Origin: Rickettsiales bacterium
Lineage (GTDB): Bacteria > Pseudomonadota > Alphaproteobacteria > Rickettsiales > SXRF01
Direction: 5' to 3'
DNA length: 64,000 nt
Assembly (NCBI GenBank): GCA_041396965.1
Contig: JAWKXN010000001.1
Location: 1,674,001 to 1,738,000 of the forward strand
The translations under genes were made by a program, and so were the position numbers. This document shows, in pieces, positions 35,088-42,996 of the stretch; positions within the stretch are counted from its first letter, which is position 1, and each line of letters starts with the position of its first letter. The notes under the pieces are model-generated. The model saw nothing but the letters and a program-made list of their open reading frames with translations, made no database searches and was not told the origin of the DNA.

Positions 35088-36038
35088 ATGTCTCTACCCG
35101 CATTTAATATGCGCGAGCTTATTGAAGCTGGCGTTCATTTTGGTCATAAAACAAAACGTTGGAATCCACGCATGGCTCCATATATATATGGAACCCGTAA
35201 CGATATTCATATTATAGATTTAGGCAAAACTGTTCCCATGATTCATCAGGCGTTAATCGCCGTTCGTGATGTCGCCGCGCAAAATGGCCGTATACTTTTT
35301 GTTGGAACAAAACGCCAAGCAGCGGAACATATAGCTGAATCAGCGAAAAATTGTGGTCAGTATTATATCAACCAACGCTGGTTAGGCGGACTTCTGACCA
35401 ACTGGAATACTATTCAAGTTTCTATCAGAACTCTACGCAAACTTGAAGAGCAATTATCTGGTGAAAACGCTGGCTTTACCAAGAAAGAATTGCTGTCCAT
35501 AAGCCGTCAACGTGACAAGTTAGAAAGCTCCCTTGGTGGGATAAAAGATATGGGCGGTCGTCCTGACCTTATCTTTATTATTGATACCAATAAAGAAGAC
35601 CTCGCCATAAAAGAAGCGCAAAAACTTGGTATACCTATTATCGCTGTTATTGATAGTAACAGCTCACCAGAAGGAATCACCTATCCAATCGCAGGCAATG
35701 ATGACTCAATACGTGCGATTCGTATGTATTGTCGTCTGATTTCTGATGCTGCTCTTGATGGTCTACAACAAAGCATAGCGAAATCAGGTCGTGATGTTGG
35801 CGCTGATGAAAACGCTGGAGAGAATTTGCCAGAAGACGTGGAAGAAAATACACAATCATCAGGCGATAATACTGTTACTGAGTCGGAAAAATCGGAGGAA
35901 GATAGTAAGGGTAATGAAAAATCAACACGTAAAAATACTCGTGGACATAAATCCGATGACTCTTCTAAAGAAACTAAAAAAGCTCCGACAGTAACGGTAA
36001 AAAAATCCAGAGCGAAAAAACAGGATGATACTAAATAA
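35088..36038 (+). CDS. rpsB: 30S ribosomal protein S2
   Basis: S2 binds the small subunit and joins late in assembly. The first about 230 residues are a standard S2: MRELIEAGVHFGHKTKRWNPRMAPYIYG, FVGTKRQA, YINQRWLGGLLTNWNTI, and GIPIIAVIDSNSSPEGITYPIAGNDDSIRAIRMYCRLISDAA. After that comes an 80-residue tail of Glu, Ser, Lys and Asp, low in complexity, which is not part of core S2 (about 240 residues in E. coli). A good AAAGGA site precedes the ATG. Followed by tsf. Confidence 0.96.
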   Translation: MSLPAFNMRELIEAGVHFGHKTKRWNPRMAPYIYGTRNDIHIIDLGKTVPMIHQALIAVRDVAAQNGRILFVGTKRQAAEHIAESAKNCGQYYINQRWLGGLLTNWNTIQVSIRTLRKLEEQLSGENAGFTKKELLSISRQRDKLESSLGGIKDMGGRPDLIFIIDTNKEDLAIKEAQKLGIPIIAVIDSNSSPEGITYPIAGNDDSIRAIRMYCRLISDAALDGLQQSIAKSGRDVGADENAGENLPEDVEENTQSSGDNTVTESEKSEEDSKGNEKSTRKNTRGHKSDDSSKETKKAPTVTVKKSRAKKQDDTK

Positions 36039-36064
36039 TTATAGTAAATTATTGTAATAACTTT

Positions 36065-36161
36065 CTGTCATCCCAAATAACCTAATTACCAAGATCTAAT
36101 CTGGTGATGTAATAGTTGTTAGATTTACTTCTAAAGTAACCTACTACATCTGGGATGACAG
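36065..36161. repeat. Palindromic element between rpsB and tsf
   Basis: CTGTCATCCCA at 36065-36075 and its exact reverse complement at 36151-36161 bound a 97-base segment. It resembles small mobile palindromes (MITE or RPE-like), whose ends often read TGTCATCCC. Inner sequences are only weakly complementary. It sits inside an operon that is normally continuous, so it may affect read-through between rpsB and tsf. Confidence 0.65.
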
Positions 36162-36182
36162 CCAAGAGAAAAGGAAATTGAA

Positions 36183-37358
36183 ATGACACAAGTAACAGCA
36201 GCAATGATTAAATCCCTTCGTGAATCAACTGGGGCTGGAATGCTGGATTGCCGTAAAGCTCTTACCGAAAACAACGCTGATATGGATGCCGCCATCGCTT
36301 GGCTTCGTAAAAAAGGTCTATCAGCGGCCGCTAAAAAATCTGATCGTGTAGCCGCTGAAGGTGTAGTAGCAGTAGTTACCGAAGGAAACAAAGGAGCGCT
36401 TATAGAGCTTAACTCCGAAACAGACTTTGTAGCACGCAATGAGCAATTCCAAGAACTAACCAGAAAAATAGCTGAGATTGCCCTAAATAAAGGTGATGAT
36501 GTTGAAAAATTAAAAGCTGAGGTAGAAACTGATATAACTAACGCTATAGCAACCATTGGTGAGAACATGACCTTACGTCGTAGCGCTACCATGACCGCTA
36601 ATAACGGAACAATCTCATCATATGTTCACGGAGCGGTATCCGCTGGCATGGGTAAAATCGCTGTTCTAGTCGCGCTAGAATCCACTGGCGATAAAGAAAA
36701 ACTAGAGGATTTTGGCAAAAAACTAGCTATGCATATAGCAGCATCTAATCCAGTATATCTTACTAAGGAAGAAGTAAGCGCTGATGTCATCAAACGTGAA
36801 GAAGAAGCAGGTAGTGAACAAATTAAAAAATTCTTTGATAGTTACGTATCTTTTGAAAACGCTGTCGCTAAATACAAAGACAAAATGACTTCAGAACGTG
36901 CTTTTTCAGAAAAAATAATTGAGCAAAAACTTGCTGAGTTAACGCAAACCGTTCCTAATGTTGATGAACTACTTTCTGACTACGATAGACAAAGCGTGAG
37001 TGAGGATCTTAAAGAAAAACAAAATGCCAGTAAGACTAAAAAACTATTGGATGTTTTCTTCCAAGAAGCCGCTTACCTACTTAAGAAAGTCCGCTCATAT
37101 GGCGATGATAACGCTATAAAACAAAAAATGGCGCAACTAAGATTGGATCGCTTCTTTGAGGAATCTGTTCTTAGCGAGCAAATTTTTGTAATTGATGGAA
37201 AAAGCAAAATAGCAAAAGCGGTTGAGGACGTATCCAAAAAACTTGGCTCTGATATAAAAATAGCCGGATTCATCAATTATCGTCTTGGTGAGGGTATTGA
37301 AAAAACCCAGTCTGATTTCGCGTCAGAAGTCGCCGCCGCCGCTGGAACAGCCGCATAA
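36183..37358 (+). CDS. tsf: Elongation factor Ts
   Basis: EF-Ts recycles EF-Tu by expelling GDP. The N-terminal UBA-like part (AAMIKSLRESTGAGMLDCRKAL), the core with LIELNSETDFVARNEQF, SYVHG and ALESTGD, and the C-terminal INYRLGEGIEKTQSDFASEVAA are all present. The protein is 391 residues; E. coli has 283. About 80 extra residues lie between the VIKREEE segment (about 202) and RLDRFFEESVL (about 320), mostly helical and charged. AAAGGA upstream of the ATG. A strong terminator follows. Confidence 0.96.
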   Translation: MTQVTAAMIKSLRESTGAGMLDCRKALTENNADMDAAIAWLRKKGLSAAAKKSDRVAAEGVVAVVTEGNKGALIELNSETDFVARNEQFQELTRKIAEIALNKGDDVEKLKAEVETDITNAIATIGENMTLRRSATMTANNGTISSYVHGAVSAGMGKIAVLVALESTGDKEKLEDFGKKLAMHIAASNPVYLTKEEVSADVIKREEEAGSEQIKKFFDSYVSFENAVAKYKDKMTSERAFSEKIIEQKLAELTQTVPNVDELLSDYDRQSVSEDLKEKQNASKTKKLLDVFFQEAAYLLKKVRSYGDDNAIKQKMAQLRLDRFFEESVLSEQIFVIDGKSKIAKAVEDVSKKLGSDIKIAGFINYRLGEGIEKTQSDFASEVAAAAGTAA

Positions 37359-37380
37359 AATTAAAATAGTAATTTATTCC

Positions 37381-37418
37381 AATAGGATATAGCTTTCGGG
37401 CTATGTCCTATTTTTTAT
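37381..37418 (+). terminator. Rho-independent terminator of tsf
   Basis: A 13-base-pair stem (37381-37393 with 37400-37412, one G-U pair) around loop TTTCGG, followed by TTTTA. It lies 22 bases after the tsf stop. Confidence 0.9.
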
Positions 37419-37522
37419 GTCATAAAAACTTAACTTTTGTTTGCAAATTCCAATGATACAATAATCTACATGTTGCTGTTACACTAATTTAATATAGTTA
37501 TTACTATAAACAGCTATAAAAA

Positions 37523-37565
37523 CCCTATCTAAAGATAAGGCTTCATACCGCAAAGCAAGTAAAAT
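37523..37565 (+). repeat. Repeat R3, copy 1
   Basis: This reads CCCTATCTAAAGATAAGG then a tail with GCAAAGCAAG and TAAAAT, and aligns end to end with 38503-38548 apart from small indels. It lies just upstream of the next small gene. Copies have a short stem (CTTATC/GATAAG type) near the left end. Confidence 0.6.
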
Positions 37566-37583
37566 AATTTGATGAGGTAAAAA

Positions 37584-38006
37584 ATGTCAGATAATGCTGA
37601 TAATAAGGTTAATCTATTAGCTATAAGCGTACAAGCTCTGCAGAATGACCCAAGAACAGAAAAACAAGTAATGGGTTACGAAAACCCAGAAAATACTTTT
37701 GTAATATTTTCCGGTACCGACAAACGAGCGGAGCATAAAGAGGTAATGAACAAAGCAGGTCTTACATCTAATGTTACGTTTAACATTAGCATTCCAGGAA
37801 CACAGCACGCCTACGCCGAGCTTAACACTGTCAGTAATAGTAGTTATTTAGATAAACGCTATCCAAATGCCAATATAGCAATTGTTGGGGCCGTTGATGA
37901 ACTTAAAACAAGATATCAAGAAAAATACAAACAGCCATCTACTAGTGTGGATGAAACAACAAAAACAGAAATGAAAACCTCTACCTTAGCTGCTGGAACC
38001 AGTTAA
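37584..38006 (+). CDS. Small orphan soluble protein
   Basis: A 140-residue protein starting MSDNADNKVNLLAISVQALQ, with no signal peptide and no membrane segment. A central mixed alpha/beta pattern (NTFVIFSGTDKRAEHKEVMNKAG; NIAIVGAVDELKTRY) is followed by a Thr- and Ser-rich tail. It resembles nothing I can name. GATGAGGT lies eight bases upstream, a good ribosome site, which supports it as a gene. Confidence 0.5.
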   Translation: MSDNADNKVNLLAISVQALQNDPRTEKQVMGYENPENTFVIFSGTDKRAEHKEVMNKAGLTSNVTFNISIPGTQHAYAELNTVSNSSYLDKRYPNANIAIVGAVDELKTRYQEKYKQPSTSVDETTKTEMKTSTLAAGTS

Positions 38007-38153
38007 ACCTGTATAATGCGTTATAAAAAAGCGCACACTATTTCTGTTACATGAATCATATTTAATGTTCTCTTAATATCTAGTTATTGTACAATCCTCC
38101 ACAATAAAAACTGTGAAGTAAGATATTTTTATTAATATTATATGGAGGAAATT

Positions 38154-38459
38154 ATGAAAAAAATTATGTTATCAGCAATAATAGGTAGTGGTTTATTAAT
38201 CGGCTCCTCAGCAAACGCGAAAGCTGGCAGTATTTTCCATTTTGGTCTATTTTTACCAGCTCCTGTGGCGGTCGCGCCAGTAGTTCCCGTTCCGGTATAT
38301 GAAACACCTCGTGTATACAGCTACTCATATTATCAGCCATACTACTATGGGGCGTACTACAATGGCGGCATAAATAAAAAACATCATAGGAATTACTATA
38401 AACATCAAAGAAACAAACACCACGCCGAGTATCGTGGTCATCACAGATACCATCATTAA
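38154..38459 (+). CDS. Small exported His/Tyr-rich protein
   Basis: A 101-residue protein. The start MKKIMLSAIIGSG is chosen because GGAGG lies five bases before it; the ATG at 38142 contains part of that site. A signal peptide (about 1-25, ending NAKA) precedes a Pro/Val segment, a Tyr-rich segment (YSYSYYQPYYYGAYYNGG) and a His/Lys/Arg tail. Such composition is seen in metal-binding or cell-surface proteins; function is not known. Confidence 0.55.
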   Translation: MKKIMLSAIIGSGLLIGSSANAKAGSIFHFGLFLPAPVAVAPVVPVPVYETPRVYSYSYYQPYYYGAYYNGGINKKHHRNYYKHQRNKHHAEYRGHHRYHH

Positions 38460-38460
38460 T

Positions 38461-38497
38461 ATACTTGTTTTAGATAAAAATTATCCAAAACAAGTAT
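38461..38497. repeat. Hairpin family R4, copy 1
   Basis: A nearly perfect hairpin of 17 positions with a 3-base AAA loop: 38461-38471 pairs with 38487-38497, one A/C mismatch (38472/38486), then 38473-38477 pairs with 38481-38485. It begins one base after the previous stop codon and could end its transcript. Its core is shared with 60539-60577. Confidence 0.7.
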
Positions 38498-38548
38498 GAA
38501 GACCTTATCCGAAAGATAAGGTCTTCCGCTGCGAAGCAAGCGTAAAAT
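38498..38548. repeat. Repeat R3, copy 2, with hairpin
   Basis: GAAGACCTTATC (38498-38509) and GATAAGGTCTTC (38515-38526) form a perfect 12-base-pair stem with loop CGAAA. The following GC-rich tail to 38548 matches the tail of copy 1 at 37523-37565. It directly abuts the R4 hairpin. Confidence 0.65.
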
Positions 38549-38582
38549 TGAATAAAACCATGTAATGTTTTTATTCATAATA

Positions 38583-39619
38583 GGCATAATTAAAAAAGTG
38601 TGATGCTAGAATCTGCATAATTGCTTTATAAAACAATGCGATATACTGTATTTTTAAAAAAGGATTATAAAAGTGTCTAAAAACGCTGTGTAAAATGCGG
38701 TTTGAGCAGCATAAAAAGCAATGGCAAATTGCGTGGTCGTAAACGGTATCGTTGCAACTTGTGCTTACATCAATGGGTTGATAAGCGCGGCAAAAAAACC
38801 GACTATAAGCGTTACTATTTAGACTGGCTGCACAAACGCCGAACACTAGCAGAAATTGCTAGCATTCTTGATATTTCCATCCCCAAGCTCACCAAGGAAT
38901 TTGATGCTCTTGAGTGGGCAGAAGGATTAATTTTTCCTGCCTCAAAAGAAGCGATTAACCTGCTCATGGATGCGTCTTTCTTCGGCAGAGAATATGGCTA
39001 TTTCTGTGCGCATGATGGCAGCAGAATCATTTATTACCAAGAGATCAAAACCGAATCAGTGAAGCATTTGCGTGAAGCTTTGCATGAGCTTGTGCAGGCA
39101 GGATATTGCTTCAAATCAGTGACCATTGATGGGCGCAAAGGGTTTTATGAAAACATCAGAAAAACACTTGGTGGAGTACCAATTCAAATGTGTATTTTCC
39201 ATCAAAAAGCGATTGTAAGGCGATATACTGGAAATAATCCAAAGCTCCGTCCTGCAAAGGATTTGAAGGAGTTGATGGAAAAATTATGCAATACCGAACC
39301 AGAAGATTTTGTGGCTCAATTTTACGCTCTGGCAGAGCAGCACAAAGGATTCCTGAATGCCAAAAAGGGTGGAAGATTTACGCACGGAAGGACGCGTTCT
39401 GCATATAATTCCGTGCAAGAAAATCTGCACAGGCTATTTACATACAAGGAATTTCCAGAACAGAATATTCCGCCAACAACCAACCATCTAGAAGGCTTCT
39501 TCTCTCACCTCAAGGAAAGAATAAATATCCACCGTGGGTTGAAACTCCATAGAAAGAAAAAAGCTATAAAAGCTTTCCTCAATTCTTTCTAAAAAGCATC
39601 ACACTTTTTTAATTATGCC
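38583..39619 (+). mobile_element. Insertion sequence, 1,037 bp, IS256/IS1249-like
   Basis: Perfect 25-base terminal inverted repeats lie at 38583-38607 and 39595-39619 (starting GGCATAATT). The 8-base sequence TCATAATA directly flanks both ends (38575-38582 and 39620-39627), a target-site duplication, so this was a real transposition into intergenic DNA. It encodes one DDE transposase. Family placement (Zn-binding variant of IS256, IS1249-like) rests on the transposase motifs. Intact ends and TSD imply a fairly recent insertion. Confidence 0.92.
38673..39592 (+). pseudogene. IS256/IS1249-like transposase, 5' frameshift
   Basis: The main frame (from a TTG at 38702) gives 296 residues with a DDE triad in LLMDASFFG, TIDGRKGF and NHLEGFFSHLKERINIHRGL, and a CNLC zinc pair. 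The same frame read back to 38681 adds KRCVKCG, the partner zinc pair, but has no start codon and meets a stop at 38678. A GTG at 38673 with AAGGA upstream starts MSK in another frame and stops at 38691-38693. One missing A in the A5 run at 38679-38683 explains both. So the gene is frameshifted, or it starts late at TTG without the first Cys pair. Confidence 0.75.
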
Positions 39620-39639
39620 TCATAATAAGTATAATGGAT

Positions 39640-39669
39640 AAAATCCCCTTCTATATAGAAGGGGATTTT
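39640..39669. terminator. Terminator of the pseudopilin gene
   Basis: AAAATCCCCTTC (39640-39651) and GAAGGGGATTTT (39658-39669) form a perfect 12-base-pair stem with loop TATATA, with T runs on both strands. It ends directly at the stop codon of the minus-strand gene. Confidence 0.85.
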
Positions 39670-40623
39670 CTATTCGTAGGAAGCTCTTAAGTCAGAACGA
39701 GTAGAATAAAATAATATATCGTCAAACCCATCATCAGTTAATGGTTTTTGTACGAAGCTTGCGGTAAAGGTGGTAGCTGTCGCTGAGCTGTTGCATTTAC
39801 AATTGGTAAGCTCGTCACTATCCCCACTATAATTCACAAAACGACTGCTACTACCGCTGCGGTTATAAGAGCCGTGCCCATTCTCTCCATAACTTAATAA
39901 TAAATATATGGCGGAATTCTCCTTATCATTTAATGCTGGATCTTTAATTTTTATACGGTTTACAGAAGAATCATCAACCGGCACATGAGAAAACGCTCCA
40001 TCCGTAGTTAAATTCACATCAACCATATACATAATACGCCTACCCCAACCATCAATAGCGTAATCATCCGACAATTTTAAGGCTTTCACCGGCACCATTC
40101 CCCCAGCTACAGTATTATAACTTATAGTAACACCACTACCAGTCGCCGTCGCGTCAGCGCTTATGGTAATTTGCGAACTACTATCAATACTTATAATCCT
40201 CGCACCCGCTGGAATTCCTGTTCCAGATACCAACGTACCAACAGCAAGTGAGGTGGTAGAACTTATAGATGATATAACAGCGGAATTATTAACAGTATCT
40301 CCGGTAACACTACTACTTGCCACTGAAAAGTTAGCTGCCGGAGTTCCATCACAAACTCCTTTATTTTGCGCTTCTACACCGTAATAATTATTACTGGTGG
40401 CATCCATTTGCACAGTAGCGTCAGCTGGACAAGGCAAACGATTAAAAGCCAGACGGTAATGTAACAAAGTCTCCTTTATTTTATCCATCTTCATCTTCGT
40501 CTCATCTACCTGACGCTGGTTAAGAGCTTTATCAAAAATCAATAAACCTCCACCTAGTAGCACTGATATAACCAGCAGCACTATAGACATCTCAAGAAGA
40601 GTAAAACCTTTTCTATTACTCAT
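39670..40623 (-). CDS. Pseudopilin-like protein with prepilin leader
   Basis: A 317-residue protein beginning MSNRKGFTLLEMSIVLLVISVLLGG: a short basic leader, the prepilin peptidase site G6/F7 and the Glu at +5, then the hydrophobic helix typical of type IV pilins and type II secretion pseudopilins. The rest is polar, Ser/Thr-rich and ends with FYSTRSDLRASYE. It stands alone, without other pilus genes around. It may be a minor pilin or serve a secretion system encoded elsewhere. Confidence 0.75.
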   Translation of the reverse strand: MSNRKGFTLLEMSIVLLVISVLLGGGLLIFDKALNQRQVDETKMKMDKIKETLLHYRLAFNRLPCPADATVQMDATSNNYYGVEAQNKGVCDGTPAANFSVASSSVTGDTVNNSAVISSISSTTSLAVGTLVSGTGIPAGARIISIDSSSQITISADATATGSGVTISYNTVAGGMVPVKALKLSDDYAIDGWGRRIMYMVDVNLTTDGAFSHVPVDDSSVNRIKIKDPALNDKENSAIYLLLSYGENGHGSYNRSGSSSRFVNYSGDSDELTNCKCNSSATATTFTASFVQKPLTDDGFDDILFYSTRSDLRASYE

Positions 40624-40643
40624 AAATTACATATGCCCATAAA

Positions 40644-42047
40644 TCACATATGAATTACTTTACCAAAAGCATCTAAAGTTGACTCATGCATCATTTCTGA
40701 AAGAGTAGGATGTGGGAATACTGTGTGCATAAGATCTACCTCAGTAAGCTCACCGGATTTCGCTATAACATACCCCTGAATCATCTCGGTTACTTCCGCG
40801 CCTATCATATGCGCGCCAAGCAATTCTCCGGTTTTAGCGTCAAACACAGTCTTAACCAAACCTTCCGGCTCGCCAAGAGCAATCGCCTTACCATTTCCGA
40901 TGAACTGAAAACGACCAACTTTAACATTGTGACCTTTTTCCTTAGCTGCTTTTTCGGTTAGCCCAACGCTCGCAACCTGCGGATGGCAATAGGTACATCC
41001 TGGAATATTTTCTGTCTTAAGTGGGTGCACGCCCTTCTCGCCAGCGATTTTCTCAACACAGATAACACCTTCATGACTGGCTTTGTGAGCAAGCCATGGC
41101 GCGCCGGTAAGATCACCAATAGCGTAAACATTCGGCTCACCCGTCGCTCCCCACTTATCGGTTACAACATGGGTTTTCTCCACTTTTACCTTAGTTCCCT
41201 CTAACCCCAAATTTTCTACGTTACCAACGATACCAACAGCCAATATTACCCTATCAACAGTCACCTCACTGGTTTTTCCACCAGTCTCTAAAGTAACTGT
41301 AACATTGTTCTTACCTTTCTTAAGAGCTTTCACCGTAGTTTTCGTATGAATTTTCATTCCTTGCTTTTCAAAAGATTTCTGTGCCATTTTAGAGATCTCC
41401 TCATCCTCAACCGGAAGTATTCTATCCATAACCTCAACAACAGTTACTTCCGCTCCAAGTGTGCGATAGAAGCTTGCGAACTCAATTCCAATAGCGCCAC
41501 TACCAACTACCAAAAGTGACTTAGGCATGGAATCAGGCAACATCGCCTCTTTATATGTCCATACCAGTTTTCCGTCTGGTTCCAAATTAGGTAAGGTACG
41601 CGCACGCGCTCCGGTCGCTAGAATCACATTTTTATAAGTAACCTCACTAACTTTCTTACCATCTTTTTCAACAACCACCTTACCTTTTCCGGCAAGCTTT
41701 CCATAGCCGTCAATTACCGTTACCTTATTTTTTTTCATAAGTCCCGATACACCTTTAGAAAGCTGTGATGACACGCCACGTGAACGCTCAACAACCTTCT
41801 TAAGGTCAAATTTTATATCCTTCGCGGTAAGACCAAAGGCTTCACCATGCTGCATCAAGTAATAAATCTCACTGGAACGCAGTAAAGCCTTTGTTGGTAT
41901 ACAACCCCAGTTAAGACAAATACCACCCATATGATTAGCTTCTATAACCGCTGTTTTCATGCCCAACTGCGCCGCGCGTATCGCCGCCACATAACCACCC
42001 GGACCACCACCAATAATCACAGTATCAAAACTAACTTTCTCTGTCAT
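40644..42047 (-). CDS. lpd: Dihydrolipoamide dehydrogenase
   Basis: E3 re-oxidises the lipoyl arm of the pyruvate or 2-oxoglutarate dehydrogenase complex using FAD and NAD. The 467 residues contain the FAD motif VIIGGGPGGYVAAIRAAQLG, the redox disulfide GGICLNWGCIPTKALL, the NAD motif VVGSGAIGIEFASFYRTLGAEVTVVE, and the C-terminal His-Glu pair in HTVFPHPTLSEMMHE. It ends the minus-strand pdh cluster, so it is probably the E3 of the pyruvate complex. Confidence 0.96.
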   Translation of the reverse strand: MTEKVSFDTVIIGGGPGGYVAAIRAAQLGMKTAVIEANHMGGICLNWGCIPTKALLRSSEIYYLMQHGEAFGLTAKDIKFDLKKVVERSRGVSSQLSKGVSGLMKKNKVTVIDGYGKLAGKGKVVVEKDGKKVSEVTYKNVILATGARARTLPNLEPDGKLVWTYKEAMLPDSMPKSLLVVGSGAIGIEFASFYRTLGAEVTVVEVMDRILPVEDEEISKMAQKSFEKQGMKIHTKTTVKALKKGKNNVTVTLETGGKTSEVTVDRVILAVGIVGNVENLGLEGTKVKVEKTHVVTDKWGATGEPNVYAIGDLTGAPWLAHKASHEGVICVEKIAGEKGVHPLKTENIPGCTYCHPQVASVGLTEKAAKEKGHNVKVGRFQFIGNGKAIALGEPEGLVKTVFDAKTGELLGAHMIGAEVTEMIQGYVIAKSGELTEVDLMHTVFPHPTLSEMMHESTLDAFGKVIHM

Positions 42048-42105
42048 AACTCTTCCTTTTTCTTATTATATAAATTGTCTTTCTATAAACCTATAAACAA
42101 ATGGT

Positions 42106-42405
42106 CTAGCCCTTAAATCCACGAGTCATCCAAACACCAACTGGGAACATAATTAATAACAATAATGGCGGTATAAAAATCATAGCCATACGTTTCATCT
42201 GCAAATTATCTCTATCTGACTGGGTATTTTTTGATATACCTTTTTCATCAATCCTAAACTGTGATTCCTTAGATAAAGCAATGGTTATACCACTATCTTT
42301 ATATTTCTGAGCATCCTTGTATTGATACCAACTCATACCACCTACCCATAGTATAGTTAATACTATCCAAACCCTAAACATACCTTTTGTCACATTTTTA
42401 CTCAT
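42106..42405 (-). CDS. Small two-helix membrane protein
   Basis: A 99-residue protein with two hydrophobic segments (about 8-24 and 72-92) joined by a polar loop (YQYKDAQKYKDSGITIALSKESQF). The ATG at 42405 is preferred because GAGG lies eight bases upstream; the ATG at 42411 is too close to it. It lies in the pdh cluster between pdhC and lpd. Family unknown. Confidence 0.55.
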   Translation of the reverse strand: MSKNVTKGMFRVWIVLTILWVGGMSWYQYKDAQKYKDSGITIALSKESQFRIDEKGISKNTQSDRDNLQMKRMAMIFIPPLLLLIMFPVGVWMTRGFKG

Positions 42406-42420
42406 AACCATTTCCTCTAT

Positions 42421-42891
42421 TTATTCCGCAACCGGAACCGCAGATGAATGATGATCAACTATAATCCATTTACCATCACGCAATTGATAGACAAATGAAA
42501 AACGGGCGGGAACAACCACCTCCTCACCTTCCTGAGTGTAACTTAGCACATATTTTCCAGTATTTACCGCCATGTCACCAAACTGACGAGGATGAGTATC
42601 CTCTATTTTCACCCGTACATCAGGATTCTCTATAACTTTTTTGTAGTAACCAACTAATTCCTCACGCTTGGTCATTGGCTGAAGGACAAAGGTAGAGATC
42701 ATAATAGCGTCTTTGTCATATAAAGATAATATCTTATCAACCGATTTTCCCTCAACCGCCTGTTTCCAATCAACAAGGGCGGAAGAAATATCAGGAGCTT
42801 CTCGCAACTCTTTACCAAACGCAAAGCCAGAAAACGGCATGACCAAAAGTAAATTAAATAGAAAAGACAATACAAAATTTCTACACATCAT
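42421..42891 (-). CDS. Exported NTF2-like (SnoaL/CaMKII-AD type) protein
   Basis: A 156-residue protein with a signal peptide (about 1-26, ending FAFG) and an NTF2-like fold: DWKQAVEGKSVDKILSLYDKDAIMIST, KREELVGYYKKVI, and RFSFVYQLRDGKWIIVDHHSSAVP at the C terminus, the pattern of SgcJ/EcaC-type proteins. Role unknown. It stands 9 bases before the small membrane gene in the pdh cluster. Confidence 0.7.
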   Translation of the reverse strand: MMCRNFVLSFLFNLLLVMPFSGFAFGKELREAPDISSALVDWKQAVEGKSVDKILSLYDKDAIMISTFVLQPMTKREELVGYYKKVIENPDVRVKIEDTHPRQFGDMAVNTGKYVLSYTQEGEEVVVPARFSFVYQLRDGKWIIVDHHSSAVPVAE

Positions 42892-42996
42892 ATATGAGTA
42901 CCATATTTTTCTTTTTCAAAGGTCAGTAACCACCATAAAAAAACTCCCAAAACTATTAACTGGCAAAAACCCTGTCTTCACAGGGACTACAGAAAC

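Noticed and set aside
38679..38704. Programmed -1 frameshift in the transposase
   Set aside because: The site is T-AAA-AAC rather than A-AAA-AAC, so the P-site tRNA could not re-pair. A one-base loss, or a late TTG start, is simpler.
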